Source: CAWCDJ01 sp963836015 | GTDB lineage: Bacteria; Acidobacteriota; Terriglobia; Bryobacterales; Bryobacteraceae | Assembly (NCBI GenBank): GCA_963836015.1 | Contig: CAWIIF010000007.1 | Span: 1 to 64,000 of the forward strand | DNA: 64,000 nt | Direction: 5' to 3' | In this document: piece by piece, positions 16,583-27,328 of the stretch | How positions within the stretch are numbered: the first letter of the stretch is position 1 | How the letters are laid out: each line of letters opens with the position of its first letter | The notes under the pieces: generated by a model | The model's database searches: none | Seen by the model: only the letters and a program-made list of their open reading frames with translations | What the model was told of the DNA's origin: nothing | Position numbers and translations under genes: made by a program

Positions 16583-18022
16583 ATGGCCGCCATTTCGGAC
16601 GATGTTTTCTTTGCGACGATTCCGGAGCTGAACGTCCAGCTCAAGTCCAGGGTGTTCTCCGCCGAAGACCTGGTGCGGGCGTTCGCGAACCGGCTGGCGC
16701 AGCTGGGTCCTCGGTACAACGCGCTGGCCCTGCCGCTCGAGCAGCAGGCCATCCGCAGCGCCAAGCTGGTGGACGGCGACCTCAAGCGGGAACGCTACCG
16801 TGGGCCGCTGCAAGGCATACCCTACGCGGTGAAGGACCTGCTGGCATTTGCCGGGCAGCCCACCACGTGGGGCGCGAAACCGTACGCCGCGCAGGTATTC
16901 GACTACAACGCGCGGGTGATCGACAAGCTGGACGGCGTGGGCGCGGTGATCACGGGGAAGCTCTCGATGGTGGAACTGGCGGGCGGCGGCGGATACCGGT
17001 ACGCTTCGGCATCGCTCTTCGGGCCGGGGCTGAATCCGTGGGACCGGACGCGGTGGTCGGGAGGATCGTCGAGCGGCTCGGCGGCGGCCGTGGCGGCGGG
17101 GCTGGCGCCGTTCACGATCGGGTCGGAGACGTCGGGGTCGATCGTGACGCCGGCATCGTTCTGCGGGGTAACGGCGCTGCGGCCGACATACGGGCTGGTG
17201 AGCCGCTACGGAGCGATGGCGCTCTCCTGGACGCTGGACAAGCTGGGGCCGTTCGCGCGCAGCGCGGAGGATTGCGGGCTGATCCTGGCGACAATCGCGG
17301 GGGCCGACAAGAAAGATCCGGGGTCGGCGGGGAGAAGCTTCTATTACACGCCGGAGTATGCGCGCCCGCTGAAGGAGTTGAAGGTCGGGTACGCGCCGGC
17401 GGACTTCGCGGAACGGGCGGAGGCGTCGGCGCGGCCGGCCTTCGCGGCGGCGCTGGCGGTGATCAAAGACACGGGCGTGCAACTGGTGGAGACGAAGCTG
17501 CCGGACTTTCCGTACGGAGCGGTGCTCTCGACCATCCTCGCGGCCGAGATGGGGTCGATCTTCGAGCCGCTGATCACGAGCGGAAAAGTGAACGAGCTGG
17601 CGGACCGGCCGCAGATCGCGGGGTTGAAGGCGTCGCTCGATGTCCCGGCCAAAGAGTACCTGCGGGCGATGCGGGTACGGAGGCTGATCCAGGAAGCGGT
17701 GCTCGAGATGTTCGGCAAGGTGGATCTGCTCTTAGCGCCGGGGCGGTCGGGTCCGGCAGTGAAAGTGGACCAGCCGCTGGACGGCAGCGGAACGCCGCCT
17801 GGAGCGCCCGCGGCGCCGCTGCCGCCGGGGCTCGGGGGAATCATCCAGATGGGAAACCTGGCAGGGCTGCCGGCGCTGGTGACTCCTTGCGGCTTCGCGG
17901 ACGGGCTGCCGGTAGCGCTGCAACTAGTGGGGCCGCCGTACTCCGAGAACACGCTGCTGGCGGTGGGGAAGGAGTATCAGGGGCGGACGGACTGGCACAA
18001 GCGGCGGCCGCCGGGGGTGTGA
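16583..18022 (+). CDS. Amidase signature family enzyme
   Basis: A 479-residue amidase of the GatA/AS family, hydrolysing C-N amide bonds by a Ser-cisSer-Lys triad. All three motif regions are visible: the Lys in GIPYAVKDLLAF (about residue 80), the cis-Ser in SGGSSSGSAAAVAAGLAPF, and the nucleophile Ser in GSETSGSIVTPASF. The C-terminal half has normal barrel elements (QMGNLAGLPALVTPCGF). There is no gatC or gatB nearby, so a role as tRNA amidotransferase subunit is unlikely; a catabolic or detoxifying amidase fits better. No signal peptide is present, but a Tat-leader mini-protein precedes it by 11 bases. Confidence 0.88.
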   Translation: MAAISDDVFFATIPELNVQLKSRVFSAEDLVRAFANRLAQLGPRYNALALPLEQQAIRSAKLVDGDLKRERYRGPLQGIPYAVKDLLAFAGQPTTWGAKPYAAQVFDYNARVIDKLDGVGAVITGKLSMVELAGGGGYRYASASLFGPGLNPWDRTRWSGGSSSGSAAAVAAGLAPFTIGSETSGSIVTPASFCGVTALRPTYGLVSRYGAMALSWTLDKLGPFARSAEDCGLILATIAGADKKDPGSAGRSFYYTPEYARPLKELKVGYAPADFAERAEASARPAFAAALAVIKDTGVQLVETKLPDFPYGAVLSTILAAEMGSIFEPLITSGKVNELADRPQIAGLKASLDVPAKEYLRAMRVRRLIQEAVLEMFGKVDLLLAPGRSGPAVKVDQPLDGSGTPPGAPAAPLPPGLGGIIQMGNLAGLPALVTPCGFADGLPVALQLVGPPYSENTLLAVGKEYQGRTDWHKRRPPGV

Positions 18023-18646
18023 AGAGGGGGACGGGGTGTAGACGGCGGGTGGATGCTCACCGCGGAGGCGCGGAGACGCTGAGAAATCGCGGAGAAGAAA
18101 CGAGAAGAATGGATATACCGCCGAGACGCCGAGACGCCGAGTGAGAGAGGTATGAGCGACGGCGAGAGGGGGAAAGGGGCGCGTCTTCCCGGGAGAAGAG
18201 GGAGCGGAGAAAGACGGGAACACACTGCGCCTAAGCGCTGCGGGGGCGGCCGGGGGTGCTCGGACTTTTCGCCGGACGTAGTCCGGCCGCCAAGTGGGTC
18301 GAGCGAGGTCTTCGAGGACCTAGGCGGGCTGGATGGCCCACATATCCTTGCCGATTCGATCTTCGCTCTCTGAGATCCCTTGGGACGGCGATACGCGCTA
18401 TCCGTTCATCCAAAGGATGGGATGGGTTCGAACCCAAAGTCTCCCCGCCGATCTCATCCACGTAGGTGAAGACCGTTCGGGCTTTAAGGGCCCTACGGGA
18501 AGTTCAGTCCACCGCAATGCAACGCTTCCTGGCCAGGAAGAAAGACTTTGTCGCGGGTGCGCGGGTGGCGCGCAACCTACTTACGATTCCATGATAACTG
18601 GCGCGTCCCGAGGTCAGGGGAGCTGGAATGCGGAAATGGTCTGGAA
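18023..18646. other. Gene-free interval with short repeats and palindromes
   Basis: No convincing gene was seen in these 620 bases. Near the start are purine-rich repeats (a GGAGGCGCGGAGACGCTGAG-like block, and CCGAGACG three times at about 18120-18141). A perfect palindrome GCCGGAC-GTA-GTCCGGC lies at 18271-18287, and a 14-base palindrome TGGGTTCGAACCCA at 18423-18436. Composition shifts relative to the flanks. It may be the scar of a mobile repeat; the two flanking genes converge on it. Confidence 0.4.
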
Positions 18647-19330
18647 TCAATCCGAAATAATTGTTGAAGCGGCGTGAACAGGTTCAAATAGCAACCCCAC
18701 CAGACGCTTGCCGTCGGCCACTTCACGAACCGCGCTTTTCCTGAGCGTGTAGCCCTGCGCCGCCATGGCCGGGATCAGTTCCTCGCGCGGCACCAGGGCC
18801 GGATGGCCGATTTCGACGGCCCTGGCGATCGAAGGCAGCAGAGGACGGCCCGGGGTGACGGCGGTGGTCATGTCCGGCGGATTTTCCTGGATGACGATGC
18901 CGCAAGCGCCCGGCCGCAGCCCCGCGAATACCTCGACTCCGCGACGCCAGTCGATGTGCTCCAGGAGCAGGGCGGCCAGGAGCAGGCCGGGCCCGGGTTC
19001 CAGGGCAGTCCGCTCGATATCGTCCGCGATCGTGCGGGCGAACAATCCGCGCCTGGCGAGCCGCTCCCCGAGACGGGCCAGGAACGCCGGATTGAGATCG
19101 GAGCACGTGAGGGAGTAGGGACGAATGACGGCCGGGTCGAGATAGTCGAACATCTGGCCGGTCCCGGCTCCGGCAATCGTGATGCTGCCGCCTGCGGGCA
19201 GGGATGCCCATTCGATGAGGCAGCGCGTGAGGCCGGCGGCGGCCTGCGCCTGTCCGATGGACGCCATGTGCCCGTCGTAATCGGAGGCGGTGACGATTTC
19301 GGTCCAGGCGCGGCGGAGTCCCGGGTCCAT
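18647..19330 (-). CDS. Class I SAM-dependent methyltransferase
   Basis: About 227 residues with a Rossmann methyltransferase core. Motif I is SITIAGAGTGQMFDYLDP, motif II is LTCSDLNPAFLARLGERL, and an acidic turn precedes the LLLAALLLEHIDW motif IV region. The order fits a methyltransferase of the Methyltransf_25/12 kind; the substrate is unknown. The ATG overlaps the stop of a 29-codon frame upstream (TGATG), and the DACNV-like gene lies 100 bases further upstream on the same strand, so the three may be co-transcribed. Confidence 0.72.
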   Translation of the reverse strand: MDPGLRRAWTEIVTASDYDGHMASIGQAQAAAGLTRCLIEWASLPAGGSITIAGAGTGQMFDYLDPAVIRPYSLTCSDLNPAFLARLGERLARRGLFARTIADDIERTALEPGPGLLLAALLLEHIDWRRGVEVFAGLRPGACGIVIQENPPDMTTAVTPGRPLLPSIARAVEIGHPALVPREELIPAMAAQGYTLRKSAVREVADGKRLVGLLFEPVHAASTIISD

Positions 19331-19419
19331 CAGACTACCTCCGCGCTCGCGAGCCCGTGGCTGGGCAGGCCTTCGCCGGCCTTAGGAGGAGTGCCGAGTT
19401 GGACGATGAAGATGGGCAT
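19330..19419 (-). CDS. 29-residue frame, possible DUF488 N-terminal remnant
   Basis: Between the DACNV-like gene and the methyltransferase a 29-codon frame reads MPIFIVQLGTPPKAGEGL and ends at a TGA overlapping the methyltransferase ATG. The first 18 residues resemble the N-terminus of DUF488-family proteins (MPIxxVQLGxPRxxGEGL), which are normally over 110 residues. Either a truncated remnant or a short coupling peptide. Confidence 0.35.
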   Translation of the reverse strand: MPIFIVQLGTPPKAGEGLPSHGLASAEVV

Positions 19420-19429
19420 ACGGCGGAGG

Positions 19430-20569
19430 CTACAGCAGCAGAGACTCGATGCGATGGGCGTGGACCATGGTCTCGCAGGGGGACCAGGCGAAGACGGTGA
19501 AGCGGCCGTCCTGGGAGGCAACCAATGCGACGGAGTCGTGCTGGTCGCGGACGAACTGCGCCGCGGAAAGGTGGCGGGTGCCGCCGAGCTGCGCGGGCTC
19601 CACCACCTCGGGGCGGGCGCCTTCCACCGGCTCGGTGACGATCACTTCGGTCACCTGCGACGATCCGTCGCGGCGCACGATCTTGGCGCCGAAGGCGAGC
19701 ACCTCGTACTGGTCGGTAATCACGGTGGCGCCATCGACCGCGGTGAGGCCGGCGACGCCCTCGACGGCGCGGCGGAGGGCATCCACCCAGCGGCTGCCGG
19801 GGTTGCCGGAAGCGCGGGAGTGCATCAGCTCGGCGAGGGCGGCGAACGGCGGCACGAGGGCGTAGAGGACGGGCTGCACCACGGATTCCCGCCACCAATC
19901 GCTGCCGGCAGGCACTACCAGCAGCGAACCGCCGCGGCCGTGGGCGCGCATGGAGACGGCGAGATGGATGAGCATGCTGACGGATTCGCTGGAGGCGTGC
20001 TGGGTATCGAACCCGAGAAGCGAGGTCAGGAGGTCGGGGCAGTCCGGCAGGCGGGCGGACTGCTCGTCGATGATTTTGACCTCGTCGCCCTGCAGGACGG
20101 CGACATTCACAAACTTTTCGGATTCATCGCCGCGGCTATGCTTGACGACCAGGAGGCCGGGCGCGATGACTTCGAGGACGAGGCAGGAGACGGGCAGGTT
20201 GCGCGTGGCGCCCCAGACGAAGAACTGGGCGCCGTCGCGCCAGACGCCGAGGTGAATGCCGGGACGCTCGACGGCGGGCGAGAGGCGGGTGAGCGGCTGG
20301 GCGGCGAGCGGCAGGGGGCGCTCGAACATGAGGGGCTGCCGCACAGCCCCGGGCGCCACGAAGGCGAGCGAGATGCGCGGCATGTAGCCTTCCTCGCGCC
20401 GGAGGCTGGCCCAGAAGGCCGCTTCGATAATGGCCTCGATGGCGGCAGTGTCGGGGACGGCCGCGGCGGCTTCGTCGCGACGCAGCAAGGGGGCGGCGAG
20501 GTGGCGCGCGAAGTGCGCATGGATCCGGCCGGCAGCCGCCCGGGCGGCGGGATAGGCGGGGGGCATCAT
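19430..20569 (-). CDS. DisA-N/DACNV-like nucleotide-sensor domain protein
   Basis: A 379-residue protein with a C-terminal region resembling the diadenylate cyclase fold: VDGATVITDQYEVLAFGAKI carries a DGA motif, and GGTRHLSAAQFV carries TRH followed by Leu where active cyclases have RHR. SVALVASQDGRFTVFAW matches the strand after it. This pattern fits the DACNV family (DisA_N-related, proposed as nucleotide sensors in conflict and signalling systems). The N-terminal two thirds have no recognised motif. With the RHR arginine missing, c-di-AMP synthesis is doubtful and sensing more likely (inference). It is divergent from the histidine kinase and upstream of the methyltransferase. Confidence 0.6.
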   Translation of the reverse strand: MMPPAYPAARAAAGRIHAHFARHLAAPLLRRDEAAAAVPDTAAIEAIIEAAFWASLRREEGYMPRISLAFVAPGAVRQPLMFERPLPLAAQPLTRLSPAVERPGIHLGVWRDGAQFFVWGATRNLPVSCLVLEVIAPGLLVVKHSRGDESEKFVNVAVLQGDEVKIIDEQSARLPDCPDLLTSLLGFDTQHASSESVSMLIHLAVSMRAHGRGGSLLVVPAGSDWWRESVVQPVLYALVPPFAALAELMHSRASGNPGSRWVDALRRAVEGVAGLTAVDGATVITDQYEVLAFGAKIVRRDGSSQVTEVIVTEPVEGARPEVVEPAQLGGTRHLSAAQFVRDQHDSVALVASQDGRFTVFAWSPCETMVHAHRIESLLL

Positions 20570-20705
20570 CGGTCGGCTCCGGGGAGCGGGTGCGCGGACG
20601 TGGGTCGCATGGGGATCCTAATCCTTCAGGCTACAATGCACGCGGCTCAAACGAAAACCGGCGGGAATCTCGGGAACCTTCCCCTTTTGTCCGATATGTT
20701 CTATT

Positions 20706-21851
20706 GTGTGGCTCCTCGGAGAGATTCGCCCGTGGCAAAGCGCGGGAGCGACGGTGGCCGCCATCGGATTCGCGGCGGCAGCGGCCCATTATTTCGCCTA
20801 TCGCAGCCGCGCATTTGTGTTCGCGCAGCGCGAGGCGAAGTTCCGGCTGCTGTTCGAGAATAATCCTCTCGCGATGTGGGTATACGACCTGCAGACGCTG
20901 CACTTCCTGGAGGTCAACGATGCGGCGGTGGCACGCTACGGCTACTCACGGGATGAATTCCTGAGACTGCAGCTTACCGATATCCGGCCTGCCGAGGACA
21001 TTCCGCTGCTTACGGAGAACCTGGGTGCGCCGCGGCCCAGCTTCCAGGAACCGGGCCCGTGGCGGCACCGGTTGAAGGACGGGCGAATCATCTGGGTGCA
21101 GATCGCCAGCCACCTGACGGAATGGCAAGGGCGGCAGGCGGCCCTGGTTGTGGCGCAGGACATTACGGAGCGCAGGCGGAGAGAGGAAGCGCTGCGCGCG
21201 ACCGAGGAGCTCTTCCGGACCGCCTTTGAAGATGCCCCCTTCGGGATGTGCCTGACGGCGCTGGATGGCCATTTCCTGCAGGCGAATGCGGCATTTTGCG
21301 AAATGGTGGGCTACTCCCAGCAGGAGCTGAAAGCGGGAGCATGGCAGGCGATCACGCACCCGGACGATCTGGAACGCAGCCGCCAGGCAGCGTACCAGTT
21401 GATGGGCAGCCCGGCTACCTCTCTGGAGTTCGAGAAGCGCTATATCCACAAGCTCGGGGCCGTGGTGTCGGTACGGCTGAAGATCTCGGCGGTGATCAAC
21501 GACCGCCAGCAGCCGTCCCACTACATCACGCACGTGGAGGACATCACGGAACGGAAACTGGCCGAGCAGGAGCTGGTCAAGGCCAAGGAAGCCGCGGAGG
21601 CCGCCAGCCGCGCCAAAAGCCAGTTCCTGGCCAATATGAGCCACGAGATCCGCACCCCGATGAATGGGATTATCGGGATGACCGAGCTGGCGCTCGATAC
21701 AGCGCTCAGCCACCAGCAGCGCGACTACCTCGATACGGTGCGGACCTCAGGCGAAGCGCTGTTGACGATCATCAACGACATTCTCGACTTCTCGAAAATC
21801 GAAGTTCACGGCGTCGGGCGAGGTCGTACTGAAGGTGATGGATGCGCGTGA
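20706..21851 (+). pseudogene. Hybrid histidine kinase, 5' part ending at an internal deletion
   Basis: From GTG 20706: one N-terminal hydrophobic helix, a PAS domain (FRLLFENNPLAMWVYDLQ), a second PAS/PAC pair (LFRTAFEDAPFGMCLTALDG; HVEDITERKLAEQEL), and a HisKA domain with the phospho-His motif MSHEIRTPMNGIIGM. The kinase then reads DILDFSKIE and jumps into the wrong frame at about 21801, stopping at 21851. In other hybrid kinases about 70-75 residues (linker plus ATP-binding N box) follow SKIE. Here the next recognisable sequence, FTASGEVVLKV, follows immediately in another frame. So the gene lost a segment and is frameshifted; it is presumed inactive. Confidence 0.8.
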
Positions 21852-22965
21852 AGGGCGGAATGGGTGGACGGTACACCTGGCGGTGCTGGATACCGGGATC
21901 GGAATTGCAGCGGAGTGGCAGGACCGTATCTTCGACGCATTCGTTCAGGCCGACGGATCGGATACGCGGCGCCACGGCGGCACCGGCCTGGGGCTGTCGA
22001 TCTGCTCGCGGCTGGTGGGCTTCATGGGCGGCCGCCTGTGGGTGGAGAGCGAAGCGGGGCAAGGAAGCGCGTTCCATTTTACGGTGAACGTGGGTGTTCC
22101 GGCCGCAGCGGCGGCGAAGGGGCGGATCGAGGAATCGGAAGGACTGGAGGGCCTGGACATTCTAGTGATCGACGACAATGCCACGCACCGGCGGATTCTG
22201 GCCGGGACTCTGGCGGGCTGGCGGATGAAACCGGTTCTAGCGGAATCGGCTTCGGGGGCAATGGACATTGTGCGGCGGTTCGAGCGGGCAGGCGGGCGCT
22301 TCGCCCTGGTGCTGGTGGACGCGCACATGCCGGAGCCGGACATCGACGGCTTCACGCTGGCCAGGCAGATGGCGGAGGAGCGGATGCCGGGTGGTCCGCG
22401 AATCCTGATGCTCGACGCGCCGGACATCGCCCGCCTGGGACCCGAACTGCGGGAGCCGGGCCACTATGTAGTGAAACCGGTGACGCGGGCGAGCCTGCTC
22501 GGGGCCATCTCGGGGGCGCTCGGACACGGGCACCGGCGGGCCGGCGCGGGGGCTGGTCATACTCCAGCCACAGCCGGGCGGTCCCTGCATGTCCTGATAG
22601 CGGAGGACAACCCCGTCAATCAGAAGGTGGCTTCGAACCTGCTGGAGAGGCAGGGGCACACGGTGGCGGTAGCATCCAACGGAACGGAGGCGGTGGCGGC
22701 CGCGACGGACGGGCAGTTCGACTTGATCCTGATGGACGTCCAGATGCCGGTGATGAACGGGTACGACGCCACCGGGATCATCCGCGCGCGGGAGCGGGGC
22801 ACCGGCCGGCACATTCCTATCGTGGCGCTGACAGCCTACGCAATGAAGGGCGATCGGGAGATCTGCCTGAAGGCGGGGATGGACGACTATTTGGGCAAGC
22901 CGATCCACCCGAAGGAGCTGGCGGTTGCAGTGGAGCGATGGGGAAGGGAGGGGAGCGGGGTTTAA
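21838..22965 (+). pseudogene. Hybrid histidine kinase, 3' part: partial HATPase and two receivers
   Basis: The continuation of the broken kinase in a second frame. It keeps the end of the HATPase domain (LDTGIGIAAEWQDRIFDAF; GGTGLGLSICSRLVGFMGG), a first receiver-like domain (DILVIDDNATHRRILAG; LVLVDAHMPEPDIDGF), and a complete second receiver (HVLIAEDNPVNQKVASNLL; LILMDVQMPVMNGYDA; LTAYAMKGD; YLGKPI). Translation could restart at ATG 21838, yielding a receiver pair without a working kinase. The acceptor Asp residues in VDAHMP and MDVQMP are intact. The N box of the ATPase is missing because of the upstream deletion. Confidence 0.75.
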
Positions 22966-23003
22966 TTGAAGCCCGCGCGAGAGTACTATGGAAGTGGTAA
23001 TTT

Positions 23004-23630
23004 ATGCAGAAAAAGGTCCTGTTGGCTGCAACTGTCATGGTTGCCACTTTTGCGCTATCGGCCTGTTCGGAAGCTCCGAAAGAGGCAGCGAAAGTAGACG
23101 CTGCGGTGAAGAAGGAGCCGGACCAGGCTCCGGAGGCAGTAACGGCGCAGCGCGCGTTCTATGAGGCGTACAAACCGGCACGAGCCTGGGCGACCGACCT
23201 GCTGGCACTCAGCGTGACCAGCGGAGAAGTGCCGAACATCAAGAACGAGAACGGCAAGGCCGGGCTGTGGACAATCACTTTCGTTTCCCCAAGCCGCAAA
23301 GAGGCCCGGAAGTTTACGTACGCCGCGGCGGAAGGCGGAGCCGACATCCGAAAGGGGCTCAGCATCAGCGATGCACTGCCTTGGGGCGGCGCTACAGCCA
23401 CGAGCAAGCCGTTCTCGAACACCGAGTTTTTGGTGGATTCGGACGCCGCCTACCGGGCTGCGCTCGAAAAGGCGGCGGACTGGCTGAAGAAGCATCCGAA
23501 CGAAACGGCCACACTCCGGCTGGGCAACGCCTCGCGGTTCGCGGCGCCGGTGTGGTACGTGATGTGGGGGACCACCAAGAACGGCTATGCGGCGTTAGTG
23601 AATGCTACTACCGGCGCGGTCGTGAAATAA
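23004..23630 (+). CDS. Hypothetical lipoprotein
   Basis: A 208-residue protein with a lipoprotein signal (MQKKVLLAATVMVATFALSA followed by Cys 21). The mature part starts with a charged linker (EAPKEAAKVDAAVKKEPD), then an alpha/beta region with WTITFVSPSRKEARKF and, at the end, APVWYVMWGTTKNGY followed by a strand pair. The tail resembles the strand-turn-strand of PepSY-type propeptide domains, but the match is weak. No function is assigned. It follows the broken kinase by 38 bases and ends before the convergent respiratory operon. Confidence 0.6.
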   Translation: MQKKVLLAATVMVATFALSACSEAPKEAAKVDAAVKKEPDQAPEAVTAQRAFYEAYKPARAWATDLLALSVTSGEVPNIKNENGKAGLWTITFVSPSRKEARKFTYAAAEGGADIRKGLSISDALPWGGATATSKPFSNTEFLVDSDAAYRAALEKAADWLKKHPNETATLRLGNASRFAAPVWYVMWGTTKNGYAALVNATTGAVVK

Positions 23631-23682
23631 AGCTAGCGTCACGGTCCCGACTGGCCGCGGGGCCGGGAGGAGGGACTATGCC

Positions 23683-23719
23683 TGCCCGCTCCCTGGCGGC
23701 CGCGGCTCTGTCAGGGAGG
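23683..23719 (+). repeat. Dispersed palindrome-rich repeat, copy 1
   Basis: TGCCCGCTCCCT followed by CGGCCGCGGCTCTGT and a GGGAGG end. The same block recurs at 28245-28279 with few differences. The ends AGGGAG/CTCCCT are inverted, so it can fold as a hairpin. It lies between the end of the lipoprotein gene and the end of coxD. Confidence 0.55.
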
Positions 23720-23728
23720 TCGCGGGCG

Positions 23729-24043
23729 TCACCGGCCGGGAACGCCCAGGACGCCGCGGGTGGCGTAGTCGGCGAAGGTCAGGAACAGGAGGATCGCCAG
23801 CCAGAGCAGACCGCCGATCACGACCAGGCGGGTGAGGATGGTGCTGTGGCGCAGGTGCATGAAGAAAAGCGCCACCAGCATGGCCTTGCACACCGCAATG
23901 ACCAGGGCCGCCACTACGCTGAAGGCGCCCAGGTCCACAAAGGCCACGGCAGTGGTCGCGACCGTGAGGCAGATCAGCGCGATGAAGACCAGCGCGTAGG
24001 TTTTGACGCTGTCGACGTGTATATGCGCGGGTGTCATGTTCAT
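23729..24043 (-). CDS. coxD: Cytochrome c oxidase subunit IV (prokaryotic type)
   Basis: A 104-residue protein with three transmembrane helices (YALVFIALICLTVATTAVAF; VVAALVIAVCKAMLVALFFM; VVIGGLLWLAILLFLTF) and the HLRHS turn typical of the COX4_pro/CyoD-like family. It is a small structural subunit of the caa3 oxidase and last gene of the minus-strand respiratory operon, overlapping coxC by four bases. Its length is normal. Confidence 0.85.
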   Translation of the reverse strand: MNMTPAHIHVDSVKTYALVFIALICLTVATTAVAFVDLGAFSVVAALVIAVCKAMLVALFFMHLRHSTILTRLVVIGGLLWLAILLFLTFADYATRGVLGVPGR

Positions 24044-24703
24044 CTCCCCAGATGGCGGTCAATCAGGTACAGCAGCGGGAACAGGAAAATCCAGACAATA
24101 TCGACGAAGTGCCAGTACAGCCCGATCATGTCGACCGGCGTGTTGTACTCCGCGGTGTAGACGCCCTTGCGCGCCATCATGATGAGGTAGATCAGGAGTC
24201 CGACGCCAATCACCATGTGGGCGGCGTGCAGGCCGGTCATGGCGAAATAGAGCGAGAAGAACAACTGGGCGTGGCCCTGGGCCTGGTCGGGGATGCCTTC
24301 GAGATGGAAGGCGGCCTGGCCGGGGATGTGATGCTCCACGAACTTCTCGTGCCATTCGTAGCCCTTGATGCCGAGAAACACTCCGCCGAGGAGGAGGGTG
24401 AGGATGAGGAACATGATGATGGCTTTGCGCTGGCCCAACTGGGAAGCGCGGACGGCCATCACCATGGTGAAGCTGCTGCACAGAAGCACGACCGTATTGA
24501 ACGCCCCGATGTAGACGTTGAGGCTGCTGCTGGCCACGGCGAAGATCTGCGGGTAGGTGGAGCGGTACAGAGTATAGGCGAGAAACATCCCGCCGAAGAA
24601 CATGATTTCGGTGATGAGGAAGGTCCACATCCCGACGGAGGAGGCGTCCTTCTGCTGCTCGGCGGTATCGAACTGGACGCGCAGCGCGAGTGTTTCCTGA
24701 TGA

Positions 24704-24711
<8 letters not shown>
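24040..24711 (-). CDS. coxC: Cytochrome c oxidase subunit III
   Basis: A 223-residue subunit III with five predicted transmembrane helices (MWTFLITEIMFFGGMFLAYT near the start; HAAHMVIGVGLLIYLIMMA; the terminal YWHFVDIVWIFLFPLLYL). The ending HFVDIVWIFLFP is the conserved final helix of the family. It helps stabilise subunit I and proton uptake. The five-helix form lacks the first two helices seen in mitochondrial subunit III, as usual in caa3 enzymes. It overlaps coxA by eight bases and coxD by four. Confidence 0.9.
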
Positions 24712-26329
<1,618 letters not shown>

Positions 26330-26333
26330 ATGT

Positions 26334-27320
26334 CTAACGATTCTGCGGGGTGGACCCCGTGGTTGCCGGAGGCGTTCCGGTGCCCGTCGCCTGACCGGCT
26401 CCAAGCGACTTAACGTATTCGATCAACTGCACGACGCCCTCCTCGGTGACCAGCCCCTGGAAAGTCGGCATGACGGGCTGGTATCCGGCCACGATTTTGG
26501 CGGCGGGCTGGAGGATGGACTCGCGGATGTACGCTTCATCGGCCTTGACAGTGCCGCCGCCGGTGAGCTGGACGGTGCGGCCGAAGAGACCGACTAGGCT
26601 GGGGCAGCGGCCGGAGCCGTCGGGCTTGTGGCAGTTGGCGCAGGCGAGGCTTTCAAACAACTTGGCGCCCTCATCGGAGAGCGAGCCGGTGGCGGCGCCG
26701 CCGCTGAGCCACTCCTGGTATGCCTGCGGCTCCATGACGTAGATGGAGCCGATCATGCGGGAGTGGTTGGTGCCGCAGTATTCGGCGCAGAAGAGGTGGA
26801 ACTGTCCGGTCTTGGTGGGCTTGAACCAGGTGGTGGAATAGCGGCCGGGCACGACATCCTGCTTGGTGCGGAAATCGGGCACGTAGAAGCTGTGGATGAC
26901 ATCTTCGGACGTCATGGTGAGCTTGACGGCGCGGCCGAGCGGAATGTGCAGCTCGTTGATTTCGCGACGTCCCTCCATGTGCTGCAGCTTCCACATCCAC
27001 TGCTTGCCGACGACGTAGATGGGGATGGCGTCATCGGGCGGGCGGCTTTCCTGAAAGAAGATGGCGGCGCCCCAGGAGAACATGACCATGGTGAGGCCAA
27101 AGGGGATGACGCTCCACAGGATCTCGAGGGTCAGGCTGCCGTGCACCGGGTTAGGCAGCTCCTGTTCGGAGCGGCGGCGGTAGCGGATGGCGAAATAGAG
27201 GATCGAAAAGAAGATCACGAGCGTGAAGAAGACCGAGACCGTCAGCAGGTAGTACAGCAGGTGGTCCACCTGGGGGGCGAAGGTGGACGCCTGATCCGGA
27301 AATAGAGGTAGTTTTCCCAT
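26334..27320 (-). CDS. coxB: Cytochrome c oxidase subunit II with fused cytochrome c (caa3 type)
   Basis: A 328-residue protein. Two transmembrane helices lie near the N-terminus (LLYYLLTVSVFFTLVIFF; ILWSVIPFGLTMVMFSW), followed by the cupredoxin domain with Cu-A ligands (EDVIHSFYVP; FCAEYCGTNHSRM) and a C-terminal cytochrome c (residues about 215-305) with CANCH and the axial Met in PVMPTF. This fusion defines caa3 oxidase, which takes electrons from a c-type cytochrome or straight from complex III. It is eight bases downstream of sco and is followed by coxA. Confidence 0.93.
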   Translation of the reverse strand: MGKLPLFPDQASTFAPQVDHLLYYLLTVSVFFTLVIFFSILYFAIRYRRRSEQELPNPVHGSLTLEILWSVIPFGLTMVMFSWGAAIFFQESRPPDDAIPIYVVGKQWMWKLQHMEGRREINELHIPLGRAVKLTMTSEDVIHSFYVPDFRTKQDVVPGRYSTTWFKPTKTGQFHLFCAEYCGTNHSRMIGSIYVMEPQAYQEWLSGGAATGSLSDEGAKLFESLACANCHKPDGSGRCPSLVGLFGRTVQLTGGGTVKADEAYIRESILQPAAKIVAGYQPVMPTFQGLVTEEGVVQLIEYVKSLGAGQATGTGTPPATTGSTPQNR

Positions 27321-27328
27321 GAGCTACG

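Noticed and set aside
18423..18436. GGGTTCGAACCC resembling a tRNA T arm
   Set aside because: The loop and stem lengths do not fit a T arm on either strand, and no acceptor, D or anticodon stems could be placed around it.
18803..20863. A 686-codon plus-strand open frame across the methyltransferase and DACNV genes
   Set aside because: It is antisense to two genes with recognisable domains and its composition is shadow-like.
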